A stretch of DNA of 64,000 nt from Myxococcus stipitatus DSM 14675. Its GTDB lineage: Bacteria; Myxococcota; Myxococcia; Myxococcales; Myxococcaceae. This document shows positions 8,058-16,852 of the stretch, piece after piece. The DNA is taken from NCBI RefSeq assembly GCF_000331735.1, contig NC_020126.1, forward strand, positions 434,001 to 498,000, given 5' to 3'. Position numbers and translations under genes: made by a program. The notes below the pieces were generated by a model, which was not told the DNA's origin, searched no databases, and saw nothing but the letters and a program-made list of their open reading frames with translations. Numbering within the stretch: position 1 is the first letter of the stretch; each line of letters begins with the position of its first letter.

Positions 8058-8987
8058 ATGTCCGAGCCTCTTCTCGCCCCCCTCAGCCATGTCGACACAG
8101 GGGATGTCGTCATCCGCGCGGAGCTCGGGCTGACCGCCTATCTCGCGGAGCCGGACTTCTGGGCACGCGAGGGCGCGCAGCGTGCGCTGGACCTGATGTT
8201 GGACCTGCCCACGGCGGACCTGCTCCGCTACTACACGACGTCCGTGATGACCGAGTGGGATGAGGTCGGCCCTCGCATGCTGAAGTCCCTGCGCGACGGG
8301 CTGACCTCTCGCGCGCTGCTCATGGAGAAGCCTCGGCACCTCTTCTTCTTCCGGCTGGCGGACGAGCCCAACTGTCCCTCGGTGGGCTTCTCGTACACGG
8401 AGATAGACCCGAGGCGGGCGACACGCGCGGCGGTGCTCGAGCTCACGCTGCCCCAGGGCCACACGCCCGAAGACCTCCAGTCGCTCGCCGTCGCGCTCAC
8501 GGAGCTGGGCCCGGTGTACTCGCTGGTGGGCGGCTACACGGCGCGCTGGAACATGCTGTACCCGAAGCCGGCCTTCAGTGAGTTCTACCTGTGGGCCCAG
8601 CGCTACCTCGGCCTCGACATCCAGGACGCGGAAGAGTTCGCGCCCTTCGCCCCCGTGGGGCTGCCCGGGAGCAACTGGCTGACGTACCTCGGCGAGCCGC
8701 TGGCGAAGCCGCTCGAGCTGGACCTCGCCGCGCTGAAGCGCACCGCGTGGAAGCCTCCCGTGGAGACCTTGCCCGTGCGCTCAGGGCTGATGCTGCGTGC
8801 CGGCGCCAGGCCCACGATGGGAGACCTCAACCGCTTCGCCTATCCGGAGGCGTACGCGGAGGTGGCTCGGGCGCTCGAGCCGTCCTTCGCGACGGAGCTC
8901 CCCGAGTTCTGGGGGCCGTTCACGGACGAGCAGCGCACGGGGGCCTGGCTGCGTCGGCTCGTCGGCGCGAAGGACTGGTCGGCCTGA
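8058..8987 (+). CDS. DUF3396 protein (T6SS immunity-like)
   Basis: This is a 309-residue soluble protein starting at ATG 8058. The ordered features MLDLPTADLLRYYTTSVM, FFFRLADEP, LELTLPQGH, YSLVGGYTARWNML and GSNWLTYLGEPL are characteristic of DUF3396, a family that includes immunity proteins for T6SS nuclease effectors (TsiV type). The conserved NWLTYLG core is followed by a C-terminal extension with LRAGARPTMGDLNRFAYPEAY. It lies immediately after the PAAR-like gene, where an effector gene would normally sit, yet no toxin gene is present between them. It may be an orphan immunity gene or may have been recruited for another role. Confidence 0.8.
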   Translation: MSEPLLAPLSHVDTGDVVIRAELGLTAYLAEPDFWAREGAQRALDLMLDLPTADLLRYYTTSVMTEWDEVGPRMLKSLRDGLTSRALLMEKPRHLFFFRLADEPNCPSVGFSYTEIDPRRATRAAVLELTLPQGHTPEDLQSLAVALTELGPVYSLVGGYTARWNMLYPKPAFSEFYLWAQRYLGLDIQDAEEFAPFAPVGLPGSNWLTYLGEPLAKPLELDLAALKRTAWKPPVETLPVRSGLMLRAGARPTMGDLNRFAYPEAYAEVARALEPSFATELPEFWGPFTDEQRTGAWLRRLVGAKDWSA

Positions 8988-9015
8988 GGTGGGTCCTCGG
9001 GCAGCAGGAGGGGGA

Positions 9016-11025
9016 ATGGCGAAGACGGGACCCGCGAAGAAGGCGGAGGCATCACGGAGTCTGGACCTGCCCAGGGCCCGTGCCTTGTTGGACGGGGTGC
9101 TCGTGGGCCTCCGTGACGTGAAGGACCCCGCGGTGCCGCTGCGTGCCTTGGAGCGGCACCTGACGGCCTCGCTGGGCGCGCTGTACCGCGCGCTCGCGGC
9201 CCAGGGAGACTCGGACGCGTTCACGCGCCACACGGAGACCGCGCGCGTCCGCGCCGAGGATGCGCTCCGGTCGCTGCGGGCCGCTCGCAGCAAGGACGCG
9301 GTGGTCCGCCGTCACGTCGCCGCGGTGGACGAGGTGGTGCGCGGCTGGCGTGACGCGGTGATTCGCACTCCGCTCGAGTCCGTGAGGTTGCCTCGGCCCG
9401 ATGCCGACATCGTCCATCGGGCCCAGGGCGAAGTGCCCACGCTCGTGGAGCTGGCGCGCGAGCCGCTGTGGCCCGCCATCGTCCTCCAGTGGGAGGAGCC
9501 GCCGGACATGGCACTCCCGCCGGAGGTGGCTTCTCCGCCGGCGCTGCCCGAGGGCAAGCCCGTCACCCTGGCCTCTCTCGACGCGCTGCTCGCGCAGGCG
9601 AAGCAGCAAGCGGTTGCGTTGGCGGCTCCCGCGAAGCCGCCGAGGAAGAAGCGCGCCTCCGCCGCGAAGTCCCAGCCTCCGGTGGAGCAGGAGGACGTGG
9701 AGCGGGCGCAGTTCGGTGAGACGCTGCGACGCGAGGACGTGGAGCTGGCGCGGGCCCGGTCCTTCTTCGAGGACGTGGCGATGATGAGCCTCATGCGCCA
9801 GCCCGACGAAGGGGACTTGTGGAGCGACCTGCGCCCGGTGGAGGACCGGCTGCTGGCGCGCGTGGATGGCATCATCGGTTGTGGCACCTGGGTGTTGCCC
9901 GAGCTCGTGAAGCTCCTCGATGAGCGGCCCCTGCCAGACCCCGAGATGACGTGGGGCGTGGTGTTCCTGCACGGGTGCCTCGCGGGGGACGATGCGCTGC
10001 ACCAGGTGGAGCGCTTGCTGCGCACGGTGGGGCTGGAGGTGCCCGAGGTGTTCGACGCCGCGGCCGACGCGCTCACCTTCGTGCCTCATCCTGGGACCGA
10101 GGGACTGCTGCGCCGGTGGCTGAAGGAGCCGGGCCTCTCGCGCCAGTTGGCGGTGCGGGCGCTGGGCCGTCGGGGCGAGCTGGAGGGGCGGGAGGCGTTG
10201 GGGCTCGTGTGGGGCGACTCACCGGAGCTGGTGCTGGAGGGGGCTCGGGCGCTGCCGCGGGCGCGCGGCGAGCTGGACCTGCGCGAGACGGCGCGGCTGC
10301 TGCGCGATGAGCGGGAAGAGGTGGTGGCGTCGGCCATCGAGGCGCTCCTGCTGCGTCGCTCGGCGTCGGGGCTCCAATACGCGCACGGGCTGCTGGCCGA
10401 GGGACGCGGCGGCTTCGCCCACGCGGCGCTGTGGACCGCGGTGGGCGGTGGCGTGGAGGCGCGGAAGGACTTCGAGGCGGCCCTGGCGGGCGGGCCGGTG
10501 TCTCCCGTCGTGGTGGAGGCGCTCGGTTGGTATGGCAGCCTGGCGTTCATGGACGTCCTGCTCGCGCGGCTGCGTGCGGGGAAGAAGGACGCGGTGGGCG
10601 CGCTCCAGCGGCTCACGGGGGCTTCGCTCACGGACGACGAGCCCGAGCCCGAGTACGAAAAAGGCGAGGAGCCCTTCACGGGAGGCTTCTCGCCGCCGCC
10701 GTTGGAGCTGGAGCTGTCGGTGGACGCGAAGGTGTGGACCGCCTGGTGGGAGAAGCACCGGGGGCGGGCCTCACTGACGAAGCGCTATCGCTGGGGCCAC
10801 CTGTGGTCCCCGCAGGACAACCTGTGGGAGCTGGAGCACGCCTTCGCGAGCATGCGGGAGCGTCGGCTCGCGTGGCATGAGCTGGTGGCGCGCACGGGTG
10901 CCACCCATCCCTTCGACCCTCGAGACTTCGTCGCCCGGCAACAGGCGGCGGTCACCCGGTGGCGCGAGTCACCCGAGGCCCGGCAGGTGACTGCTGGCGC
11001 CTGGCCCCTCAACCTCATGCGCTGA
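9016..11025 (+). CDS. TIGR02270-family HEAT-repeat protein of the T6SS island
   Basis: I choose ATG 9016 (MAKTGPAKKAE) after GGAGGGGG, because longer in-frame starts fall inside the previous gene. The 669-residue protein has an N-terminal helical region (about 1-130), a Lys/Ala/Pro linker (about 190-230) and then HEAT-like alpha-alpha units (about 250-560) such as GIIGCGTWVLPELVKLLDE, LFHGC-type turns, RQLAVRALGRRGELEG and EVVASAIEALLLRR. The C-terminal part (about 580-669) contains RWGHLWSPQDNLWELEHAF, diagnostic for the family as I remember it. These proteins are found beside DUF2169 and VgrG genes in myxobacteria and other proteobacteria. Their role is unknown and may be a scaffold or a regulator of effector loading. 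Confidence 0.8.
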   Translation: MAKTGPAKKAEASRSLDLPRARALLDGVLVGLRDVKDPAVPLRALERHLTASLGALYRALAAQGDSDAFTRHTETARVRAEDALRSLRAARSKDAVVRRHVAAVDEVVRGWRDAVIRTPLESVRLPRPDADIVHRAQGEVPTLVELAREPLWPAIVLQWEEPPDMALPPEVASPPALPEGKPVTLASLDALLAQAKQQAVALAAPAKPPRKKRASAAKSQPPVEQEDVERAQFGETLRREDVELARARSFFEDVAMMSLMRQPDEGDLWSDLRPVEDRLLARVDGIIGCGTWVLPELVKLLDERPLPDPEMTWGVVFLHGCLAGDDALHQVERLLRTVGLEVPEVFDAAADALTFVPHPGTEGLLRRWLKEPGLSRQLAVRALGRRGELEGREALGLVWGDSPELVLEGARALPRARGELDLRETARLLRDEREEVVASAIEALLLRRSASGLQYAHGLLAEGRGGFAHAALWTAVGGGVEARKDFEAALAGGPVSPVVVEALGWYGSLAFMDVLLARLRAGKKDAVGALQRLTGASLTDDEPEPEYEKGEEPFTGGFSPPPLELELSVDAKVWTAWWEKHRGRASLTKRYRWGHLWSPQDNLWELEHAFASMRERRLAWHELVARTGATHPFDPRDFVARQQAAVTRWRESPEARQVTAGAWPLNLMR

Positions 11026-11031
11026 GCTGAG

Positions 11032-12048
11032 ATGTCCCTCCCCGAGCTCAATACCCGCACGCCCGCGACCGTCCAGCTCCTCCCCCAGTTCGGGATGGAC
11101 GGAGCGCCTTGCATCGTCGTGGTCATCAAGCAGCGTTTCTCGGTCGTCCGAGTCGGCCACGTGCGGCGCGAAAGCGGAGCGCGGGTGCGGCTGGTGGACG
11201 AGCTGTGGGAGCCGGATGCGGAGGAGAGCAGCATCCGTCGGCCCTCGGACGCGGGCCTGCTCAAGCCGAGCACGGACGTGGTGGTGTCGGGCAGCGCCAT
11301 GGCCCTCCACCGCGAGTCGGTGAAGGAGCTGGACGTCTCGGTGCGCGTCGGCCCGGTGAGCAAGCGGCTCAAGGTGTTCGGCACGCGCGTCTGGTATCCG
11401 GGCGTGATTGGCCTGTCGCTCACCCCGCCGCAGCCCTTCCAGGAGGTGCCGCTGCGGTGGGAGTACGCGTATGGCGGCATGGACACGAGCAATCCCCAGC
11501 GCCTGGCGCATGAGCCGAGAAATCCGCTGGGGCGCGGCGTGGTCGCGGACTCGGACACGCTGAAGCACAAGCCCGGTCCTCAGATTGAAGACCCCGAGGA
11601 CCTCATCACGTCGTCGCGCTCGCGCCCGGAGCCCGTGGGCGTGGGCGCCGTGGGCCCGCAGTTCGAGCCGCGTGTGCGCTTCGCGGGGACCTACGATGAC
11701 CGATGGCAGAAGGAGCGCATGCCGCTGCCGCCGCTGGACTTCGACGCGCGCTTCCTCAATGTCGCCGCGCCAGGGCTCATCTGTCCGTCGTACCTGAGCG
11801 GTGGCGAGCTGGTGGAGGTGGAGGGGATGAGCGCGCAGGGACAGCTCGGCTTCGAGCTGCCGAAGCTCGCCTTCGGCGTGGTGGCCGTGACGGCGCAAGG
11901 CGAGGTGGAGCATCGGCCCGCGATGGACACGGTGTTGCTCGAGCCCAATGAGCGGGCGTTCGAGCTCACGTGGCGCTCCGTCGTCCCCGTGCCGAAGCGG
12001 GCGCGTGAGCTGTCCGCCATCAATGTCTTCGAGAAGGCGTGGGTCTGA
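11032..12048 (+). CDS. DUF2169 protein (T6SS adaptor-like)
   Basis: The 338-residue protein starts 6 bp after the HEAT-repeat gene. It shows the DUF2169 hallmarks CIVVVIKQRFSV, DVVVSGSAMA, RVGPVSKRLKVFGTRVW, LRWEYAYGG and NPLGRG, followed by DDRWQKERMPLPPLDFDARF. The family is associated with T6SS and with pentapeptide or PAAR partners. Its members have been proposed to be adaptors that place PAAR/effector proteins on VgrG. The stop codon overlaps the start of the next gene by one base (TGATG), which indicates translational coupling. Confidence 0.88.
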   Translation: MSLPELNTRTPATVQLLPQFGMDGAPCIVVVIKQRFSVVRVGHVRRESGARVRLVDELWEPDAEESSIRRPSDAGLLKPSTDVVVSGSAMALHRESVKELDVSVRVGPVSKRLKVFGTRVWYPGVIGLSLTPPQPFQEVPLRWEYAYGGMDTSNPQRLAHEPRNPLGRGVVADSDTLKHKPGPQIEDPEDLITSSRSRPEPVGVGAVGPQFEPRVRFAGTYDDRWQKERMPLPPLDFDARFLNVAAPGLICPSYLSGGELVEVEGMSAQGQLGFELPKLAFGVVAVTAQGEVEHRPAMDTVLLEPNERAFELTWRSVVPVPKRARELSAINVFEKAWV

Positions 12049-13214
12049 TGACGACGCGCTCACCCCTGTCGTGGAACGCGAAGGGCAACGAAGTGGGGCC
12101 GTGCGCGATGGGGGCCTTCAATGGGCTCGCCTTCGATGCGCATCAGACGTGGGCCTTCTGGCGCGCGGAGGCGGTGGGCGTGACGGAGGGCCCGTTCCGC
12201 TGCGCCAACGGGACTCGCGCCACGATGATTTCCGCCCGCACGCTGCCGCCCCGGTTGTGGGGCGTGGAGCGGATGATGGCGCTGGTGGATGGGGCGCTCG
12301 CGGAGCTGGTGGCTCCGTTGACGGGCTTCCGGGGAGACACGCGGCTGGGGTTGTGGCTGGGCTTGCCGGAGCGCTACGGGGCCGAGGCCTCCAAGTCCCA
12401 GGGCGCCGAGCGCCGGCGCCTGGAAGGACACGTGAAGCAGTGGTGTGCGCGGAACGCGGGGGACGCTCCCGTCATCGGCGTGCCGCGAGGCCATGCCTCG
12501 CTCGCGTTCGCGCTGGCCGAGGCGTGCGCGGAGGTGGCCGCGGGTCAGCTCGAGGCGGCCATTGTCGGCGGCGTGGACACGTACCACGCGCCCGAGGTGA
12601 TGGATGAGCTGATGGAGCAGGCCCGCTTGTTCGATGGGGAGAACGTGGACTCGCTGATTCCAGGCGAGGGCGCGGCGTTCCTGCTCATCACCCGCGCGCG
12701 CACGGCGAAGAGCGTCGGCCTGTCGCTGATGGCTCGGGTGGAGTCCGTGGGCATGGCCCAGGAGTCGGGCTCGCTCTTCTCCGACACCCCCTGCACCGGG
12801 ACGGGGTTGACGCAGGCGATGCGCGCGGCGACCGCGCTGCAGAGCGCCGCGGGTCAGCGATTGGAGTGGCTCCTCGGGGACGTGAACAACGAGCCCCACC
12901 GCATCGAGGAGTTCCAGCTGGCGCTTCCTCGGGCCATGGCGCCCGGAGGCATGGCGGGGGGGAAGGACTACCGGCCGGTCGCGGTGGAGGACCTGCCCAT
13001 CGACCTCCTCCCGCTGCGCTTCGGAGACCTGGGGGCGGCGACGTTGCCCACGGCGGCGGTGCTCGCGTCACAGGCCTTCCTCCGAGGGGCTCCGGCCGCG
13101 ACGAGCTGTCTGTGCGTGGGCAGCTCCCTGGGGCCCGATAGAGGGGCCGTGCTGCTCCGCGCGGTCATGGGCGGGGAAGCGGGCAGACAGCGGCCCACCG
13201 GCCTGGTGCCTTGA
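12048..13214 (+). CDS. Ketoacyl-synthase-like protein lacking the catalytic cysteine, T6SS island
   Basis: The 388-residue product begins at ATG 12048, one base inside the upstream stop. Thiolase-fold signatures are present: GQLEAAIVGGVDTY (about residues 167-180), DSLIPGEGAAFLL, and a C-terminal CLCVGSSLGPDRGAVLLRA. Where active synthases have a T-A-C-x-S nucleophile elbow, this protein reads P-R-G-H-A-S at about residues 146-151, so the nucleophilic Cys seems absent. A His remains in the NNEPHR phrase, near where the second catalytic residue is expected. Similar ketoacyl-synthase-like proteins sit beside DUF2169 genes in other T6SS islands. I infer a binding or scaffold role rather than fatty-acid synthesis. 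Confidence 0.8.
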   Translation: MTTRSPLSWNAKGNEVGPCAMGAFNGLAFDAHQTWAFWRAEAVGVTEGPFRCANGTRATMISARTLPPRLWGVERMMALVDGALAELVAPLTGFRGDTRLGLWLGLPERYGAEASKSQGAERRRLEGHVKQWCARNAGDAPVIGVPRGHASLAFALAEACAEVAAGQLEAAIVGGVDTYHAPEVMDELMEQARLFDGENVDSLIPGEGAAFLLITRARTAKSVGLSLMARVESVGMAQESGSLFSDTPCTGTGLTQAMRAATALQSAAGQRLEWLLGDVNNEPHRIEEFQLALPRAMAPGGMAGGKDYRPVAVEDLPIDLLPLRFGDLGAATLPTAAVLASQAFLRGAPAATSCLCVGSSLGPDRGAVLLRAVMGGEAGRQRPTGLVP

Positions 13215-13329
13215 AGCAGGTGCGGTAGGTTGGCTCCTTGGCACCGAGGCGGGGCCTCGGGTGTCCACGCGATATGCGATGTGCAGAGTGACGTTGGTGC
13301 ACGGGAGTCCAACGAAAGGAGCCTTCCCC

Positions 13330-13863
13330 ATGAAGCGCTATCTGAGGGGTGTGCTGGTGGCGGCGGTGGTGTTGGGCGCGGGTGTCGCGGTGTCCGAGCC
13401 CAAGCAGGACGCCATCAACCTGCGAGTCGCCCGGGAGCAATACAACCTGGTGATGACGTCCGACACCGTGACGGGGCAGGACTTCCAGGTGTCGCGGATG
13501 AGGAACGGGCTGCGAGGGCGGACCTGGCTGGGCGTCATCGACGTGACGTTCAAGAACGGCACGGTGAAGGGGGCCCTCGCTGGCGCGGTGGTGAACCTGG
13601 ACGTGAAGCGTGAAGGGGACACGCTGGTGGCGGAGGGCGGCTTCGGTGGGCGCCCCGCCAACGTGAAGATGACCCCGGACGAAGTGACGGTCTATGTCCG
13701 CGACTGCACGTACCGGCTGAAGGCGCGCGAGGCGGGGCGCTCCTATGCGGGCAAGCGCAGCTGTGACACATCGCTGGTGCCCGAGACGGAGGTGTGGCTG
13801 CCCGACGAGTTCCTGGCGGCGAGCCCCGAGGAGAAGGCCACCCTGTTGCTCCTGGCGTTGTGA
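13330..13863 (+). CDS. Exported hypothetical protein
   Basis: ATG 13330 follows an AAAGGA ribosome site. The first 22 residues (MKRYLRG, a hydrophobic core, then AVSEP) form a signal peptide, giving a mature protein of about 155 residues in the periplasm or secreted. The mature chain is beta-rich, with alternating Val/Thr strands (VIDVTFKNGTVKG, VNLDVKREGDTLVAEGGFGG, DEVTVYVRDCTYRLK) and two cysteines that could pair (in RDCTYR and RSCDTS). I do not recognise the family. It stands alone between the T6SS island and an opposed histidine kinase gene; the two stop codons are 12 bp apart. Confidence 0.75.
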   Translation: MKRYLRGVLVAAVVLGAGVAVSEPKQDAINLRVAREQYNLVMTSDTVTGQDFQVSRMRNGLRGRTWLGVIDVTFKNGTVKGALAGAVVNLDVKREGDTLVAEGGFGGRPANVKMTPDEVTVYVRDCTYRLKAREAGRSYAGKRSCDTSLVPETEVWLPDEFLAASPEEKATLLLLAL

Positions 13864-13875
13864 GCCGACCTTCGC

Positions 13876-16596
13876 TCAGCCCGCCCGAGGGCGTGGCAGG
13901 TCCACGGTGAAGGTGGAGCCCACGCCCAGCTCGCTGCGCACGGCGATGTGGCCGCCCATCGCCTCGACAATCTGGCGCGAAATCCAGAGGCCCAGTCCGA
14001 AGCCGCCGTAGTTGCGCTCGGACACGGCGCGCTCGAAGCGGTGGAACAGCCGCGACAGGTGCTCCTCGCCGATGCCGATGCCCCGGTCGCGCACCTCCAC
14101 GCGCACCGAGTCCTCCAGGGATGTCACCACCACGTGCACGGGGTTGCCGCGCCCGTACTTCACCGCGTTGCTCACCAGGTTCGTCAGCACCTGGTCGATT
14201 CGCAGCTTGTCCCAGAGCCCCGAGGACTCCGGCGCCAGGGACAGCTCCAGCCGCGTGCCCGTGCGCTCCAGCTCCGGCTCGAAGCGCTCCACCACCTCGC
14301 GCACCATCGCGGACAGGTCGAGCGGCTCGGGGCTCAGCTCCAGCCGCCCCGCGCTGATGCGAGACACATCCAGGAGCTCGTGGATGAGCTGCGTCTGCCG
14401 CTTCACCTGCCGGTCCACCACCTCCAGCGCGCGTCCCAGCCGCTCCGGCGTCAGGCCCGAGGGGGAGCGCGCCAGCCCCGCCATCAAGCTCTGCACCTGC
14501 AGCTGGAGCGCGCTGATGGGCGTCTTCAGCTCGTGGCTCGCGATGGAGAGGAACTCCTCGCGCAGGCGGATGGCCTGCCGCGCCTCGCGATAGAGGCGGG
14601 CGTTGTCGATGGCCAGCGCCGCGCGCCTCGCCAGCTCCTGCGCCAGCGACAAGTCCTGTGCGTCGTAGTCGCGACGGGACGTGGCGAACGTGAGCGCGCC
14701 CAGCGTCTGGCCTCGCACCTGGAGCGGCACGCACAGCCACGCGCAGACGCCCGTGCCGCCGGGGCTCCGCGCGCACTCGGGGGTGTTCGTGCGCGTGCGC
14801 GTGCGCAGCTCCGCCTCGTTGGAGGCCACCACCCGAGACGCGACGGCGAGCCCTGGCGCGGGGTGTCCGTCCTGGGCGCGCAGTCCCAGGTCCTCGTGCG
14901 CGGACGCCACGCAGCGCACGGTGCCGTCCGGGTCCGTGAGGAACACGCCGCAGGACTCCGCGTAGGACGGCACGGCGAGGTGGGCCACGCGCTCCAGCGT
15001 CTGCTCCTGCTCCAGGCTCGCGGCCAGGACACCCCCGGCCTCGGCGAGGAAGTGCTGCGCGGCCTCGCTGCGGTGTCGCTCCGTGACGTCCACGGCCATG
15101 CTCAGCACCTGCTCGGGGCCACCCCCCGCGGGCTGCACGAGCGCGGTCCACAGCGCGACCTGGAGCGGAGTGCCGTCCTTGCGCTGTCGCCGCATCACCG
15201 CGCCGCCCAGCGACTCACCCCGGCCGGCCTTCTCCAGGTTGCGGCGGAACTCCGCCTGCTTGTCCGCGGGCACCACGGGCAGCACCTGGCCCAGCACCTC
15301 CTCGGGCTTCCACCCGAAGATGCGCTCCGCGGCCGGGTTCCACAGCCGCACCGTGCCGTCGCTGTCCACCAGGATGATGGAGGCGGGGGACGCCTGGATG
15401 ATGGCGGCCAGCCGCTCGTTGACCTCGGCCAGCTCCTCTCGCGCGCGCTGCTCCTGCTCGAGCAGCCGGGCCCGAGCCATCGCCTGTCCCGCGTGGTGCG
15501 CCAGCAGCTCCAGGAACGCGCGCTCGTCGGGAGCGAAGACGCGAGGCTCGGTGAAGGCGAACAGCAACACGCCCAGCACGCGGCCCTCGGCGAACAAAGG
15601 CAGACAGGTCGACGCGGGCGAGGGGGCGCGCATTGTCTGGCTGCGAATCACATCCAGCTCGGGATAGCGGTCCGCCATCGCCTCCGGGGACTCCACCCAG
15701 ATGGGCCGGGCCTCCCGGATGGCGTCCTTCACGGGATGGGGGCCATCCAAGGGGAGCCTGCCGAAGGACTTCTCGAGCGCCTGGGGGTCTTCGTAGCCGG
15801 AGCACCGCAGCAGCCGCGCGTGGTCTCCCTCCACCACCCACAGCACGCCGCGCGCGGCGCCGACCGCCTCCACGCCTTGCTCGACGATGACCTCCGCCAC
15901 GCGCTCGGCGGACAGCACGCGCGACAGCTCCGCCGTCACCCGCTGCAGCCGCTGCAGCCGCCCCGCCGCCACCTCCGCCGCCTGCCGGGCCTGCTTCTCC
16001 GCCGCGTACGCGCGCGCCACGTCCAGCGCCAGGGCCGCGCGGTCCGCGAGCTCCTGGAGGAGGAGCTGCTCGCCCGCGTCGACGGTGCGCTCGGCCTCCG
16101 CGGGGTCCTTCCACACGGTGAGCGTCCCCAGGCTCCGCCCCCGCGCGCGCAGCGGCAGCACCATCATCCGCGTGAAGGGGAAGTCCTTCAGCAGCCCATG
16201 CTGCTGCGGCGGCAGCCACTCGCGCAGCGACTGCGGGTCCAGGTCCGGCACCCAGAGCGCCTCGCCCGTGCGCAGCACCTCGTGGGAGGGTCCCTCGTCC
16301 GCGCGCACCGCCGGGGGACTGAGCGTCTGGAACAACCGCCGAGCCTCCGGCGTGGCGGCGGCCGAGGCCACGGTGCGCAGCCAGTGGCCATCCTCCGACA
16401 CCAGGCGCAGCGTGCATGCAGCACCCAACAGCGGCACCACCAGCGCGCACAACCGCTCCATGACGGCGGGAGGCTCCAGGCTGGCGTCGGCCAGCACGCG
16501 CGACGCCTCCGCCAGCAGGGCCAGCCGCTCCTCCACCTCCGGGGTGTGGGCCCCGAACTGCCGCGCGTCTGAATACCGGGATGCTGCCATGGTCAT
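13876..16596 (-). CDS. Multi-GAF/PAS sensor histidine kinase
   Basis: I prefer the start at 16596 (MTMAASRYSDARQ); upstream in-frame sequence is Pro/Arg-rich and unlikely to be translated. The 906-residue protein has no membrane helix. It contains GAF (about 25-195), GAF (about 220-380), PAS (about 400-510, IILVDSDGTVRLWNPAAERIFG), a third GAF (about 520-665), HisKA with H-box SHELKTP (His about 688), and HATPase_c with N box NLVSNAVKYG, G1 DRGIGIG and G2 GGFGLGLW. There is no receiver domain, so it should signal to a separate response regulator, but none is adjacent. It is a cytosolic sensor of unknown ligand. It diverges from kup with a 256-bp gap, so a shared regulatory region is possible. 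Confidence 0.9.
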   Translation of the reverse strand: MTMAASRYSDARQFGAHTPEVEERLALLAEASRVLADASLEPPAVMERLCALVVPLLGAACTLRLVSEDGHWLRTVASAAATPEARRLFQTLSPPAVRADEGPSHEVLRTGEALWVPDLDPQSLREWLPPQQHGLLKDFPFTRMMVLPLRARGRSLGTLTVWKDPAEAERTVDAGEQLLLQELADRAALALDVARAYAAEKQARQAAEVAAGRLQRLQRVTAELSRVLSAERVAEVIVEQGVEAVGAARGVLWVVEGDHARLLRCSGYEDPQALEKSFGRLPLDGPHPVKDAIREARPIWVESPEAMADRYPELDVIRSQTMRAPSPASTCLPLFAEGRVLGVLLFAFTEPRVFAPDERAFLELLAHHAGQAMARARLLEQEQRAREELAEVNERLAAIIQASPASIILVDSDGTVRLWNPAAERIFGWKPEEVLGQVLPVVPADKQAEFRRNLEKAGRGESLGGAVMRRQRKDGTPLQVALWTALVQPAGGGPEQVLSMAVDVTERHRSEAAQHFLAEAGGVLAASLEQEQTLERVAHLAVPSYAESCGVFLTDPDGTVRCVASAHEDLGLRAQDGHPAPGLAVASRVVASNEAELRTRTRTNTPECARSPGGTGVCAWLCVPLQVRGQTLGALTFATSRRDYDAQDLSLAQELARRAALAIDNARLYREARQAIRLREEFLSIASHELKTPISALQLQVQSLMAGLARSPSGLTPERLGRALEVVDRQVKRQTQLIHELLDVSRISAGRLELSPEPLDLSAMVREVVERFEPELERTGTRLELSLAPESSGLWDKLRIDQVLTNLVSNAVKYGRGNPVHVVVTSLEDSVRVEVRDRGIGIGEEHLSRLFHRFERAVSERNYGGFGLGLWISRQIVEAMGGHIAVRSELGVGSTFTVDLPRPRAG

Positions 16597-16852
16597 TGCG
16601 CCCCCGCGCCGGCATGGGAGCACGGGATGGTGGCGTGAGGCAGATCCCCGGTTGCCCTGCGGCCCTCCTTCATGGCTGGACAACATCCGCCCTTCCGGGA
16701 CTGTTCGCTCCGGACGCACGCTCCGTCGCACACCAGCCGGCGGAGATGGGCCGGGGGAGGGTGTCGCACATGCGCGCACCCGGACGTTGGAATCCACGGA
16801 AGGGGGCGTCGGGTGGGTTGCTCCTCTCTAGGGTTCGGCTAAAGGGGGGGCC

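Noticed and set aside
13948-16572. A long plus-strand protein opposite the histidine kinase
   Set aside because: His/Arg/Gln-rich antisense shadow of a domain-rich kinase, typical of high-GC DNA.
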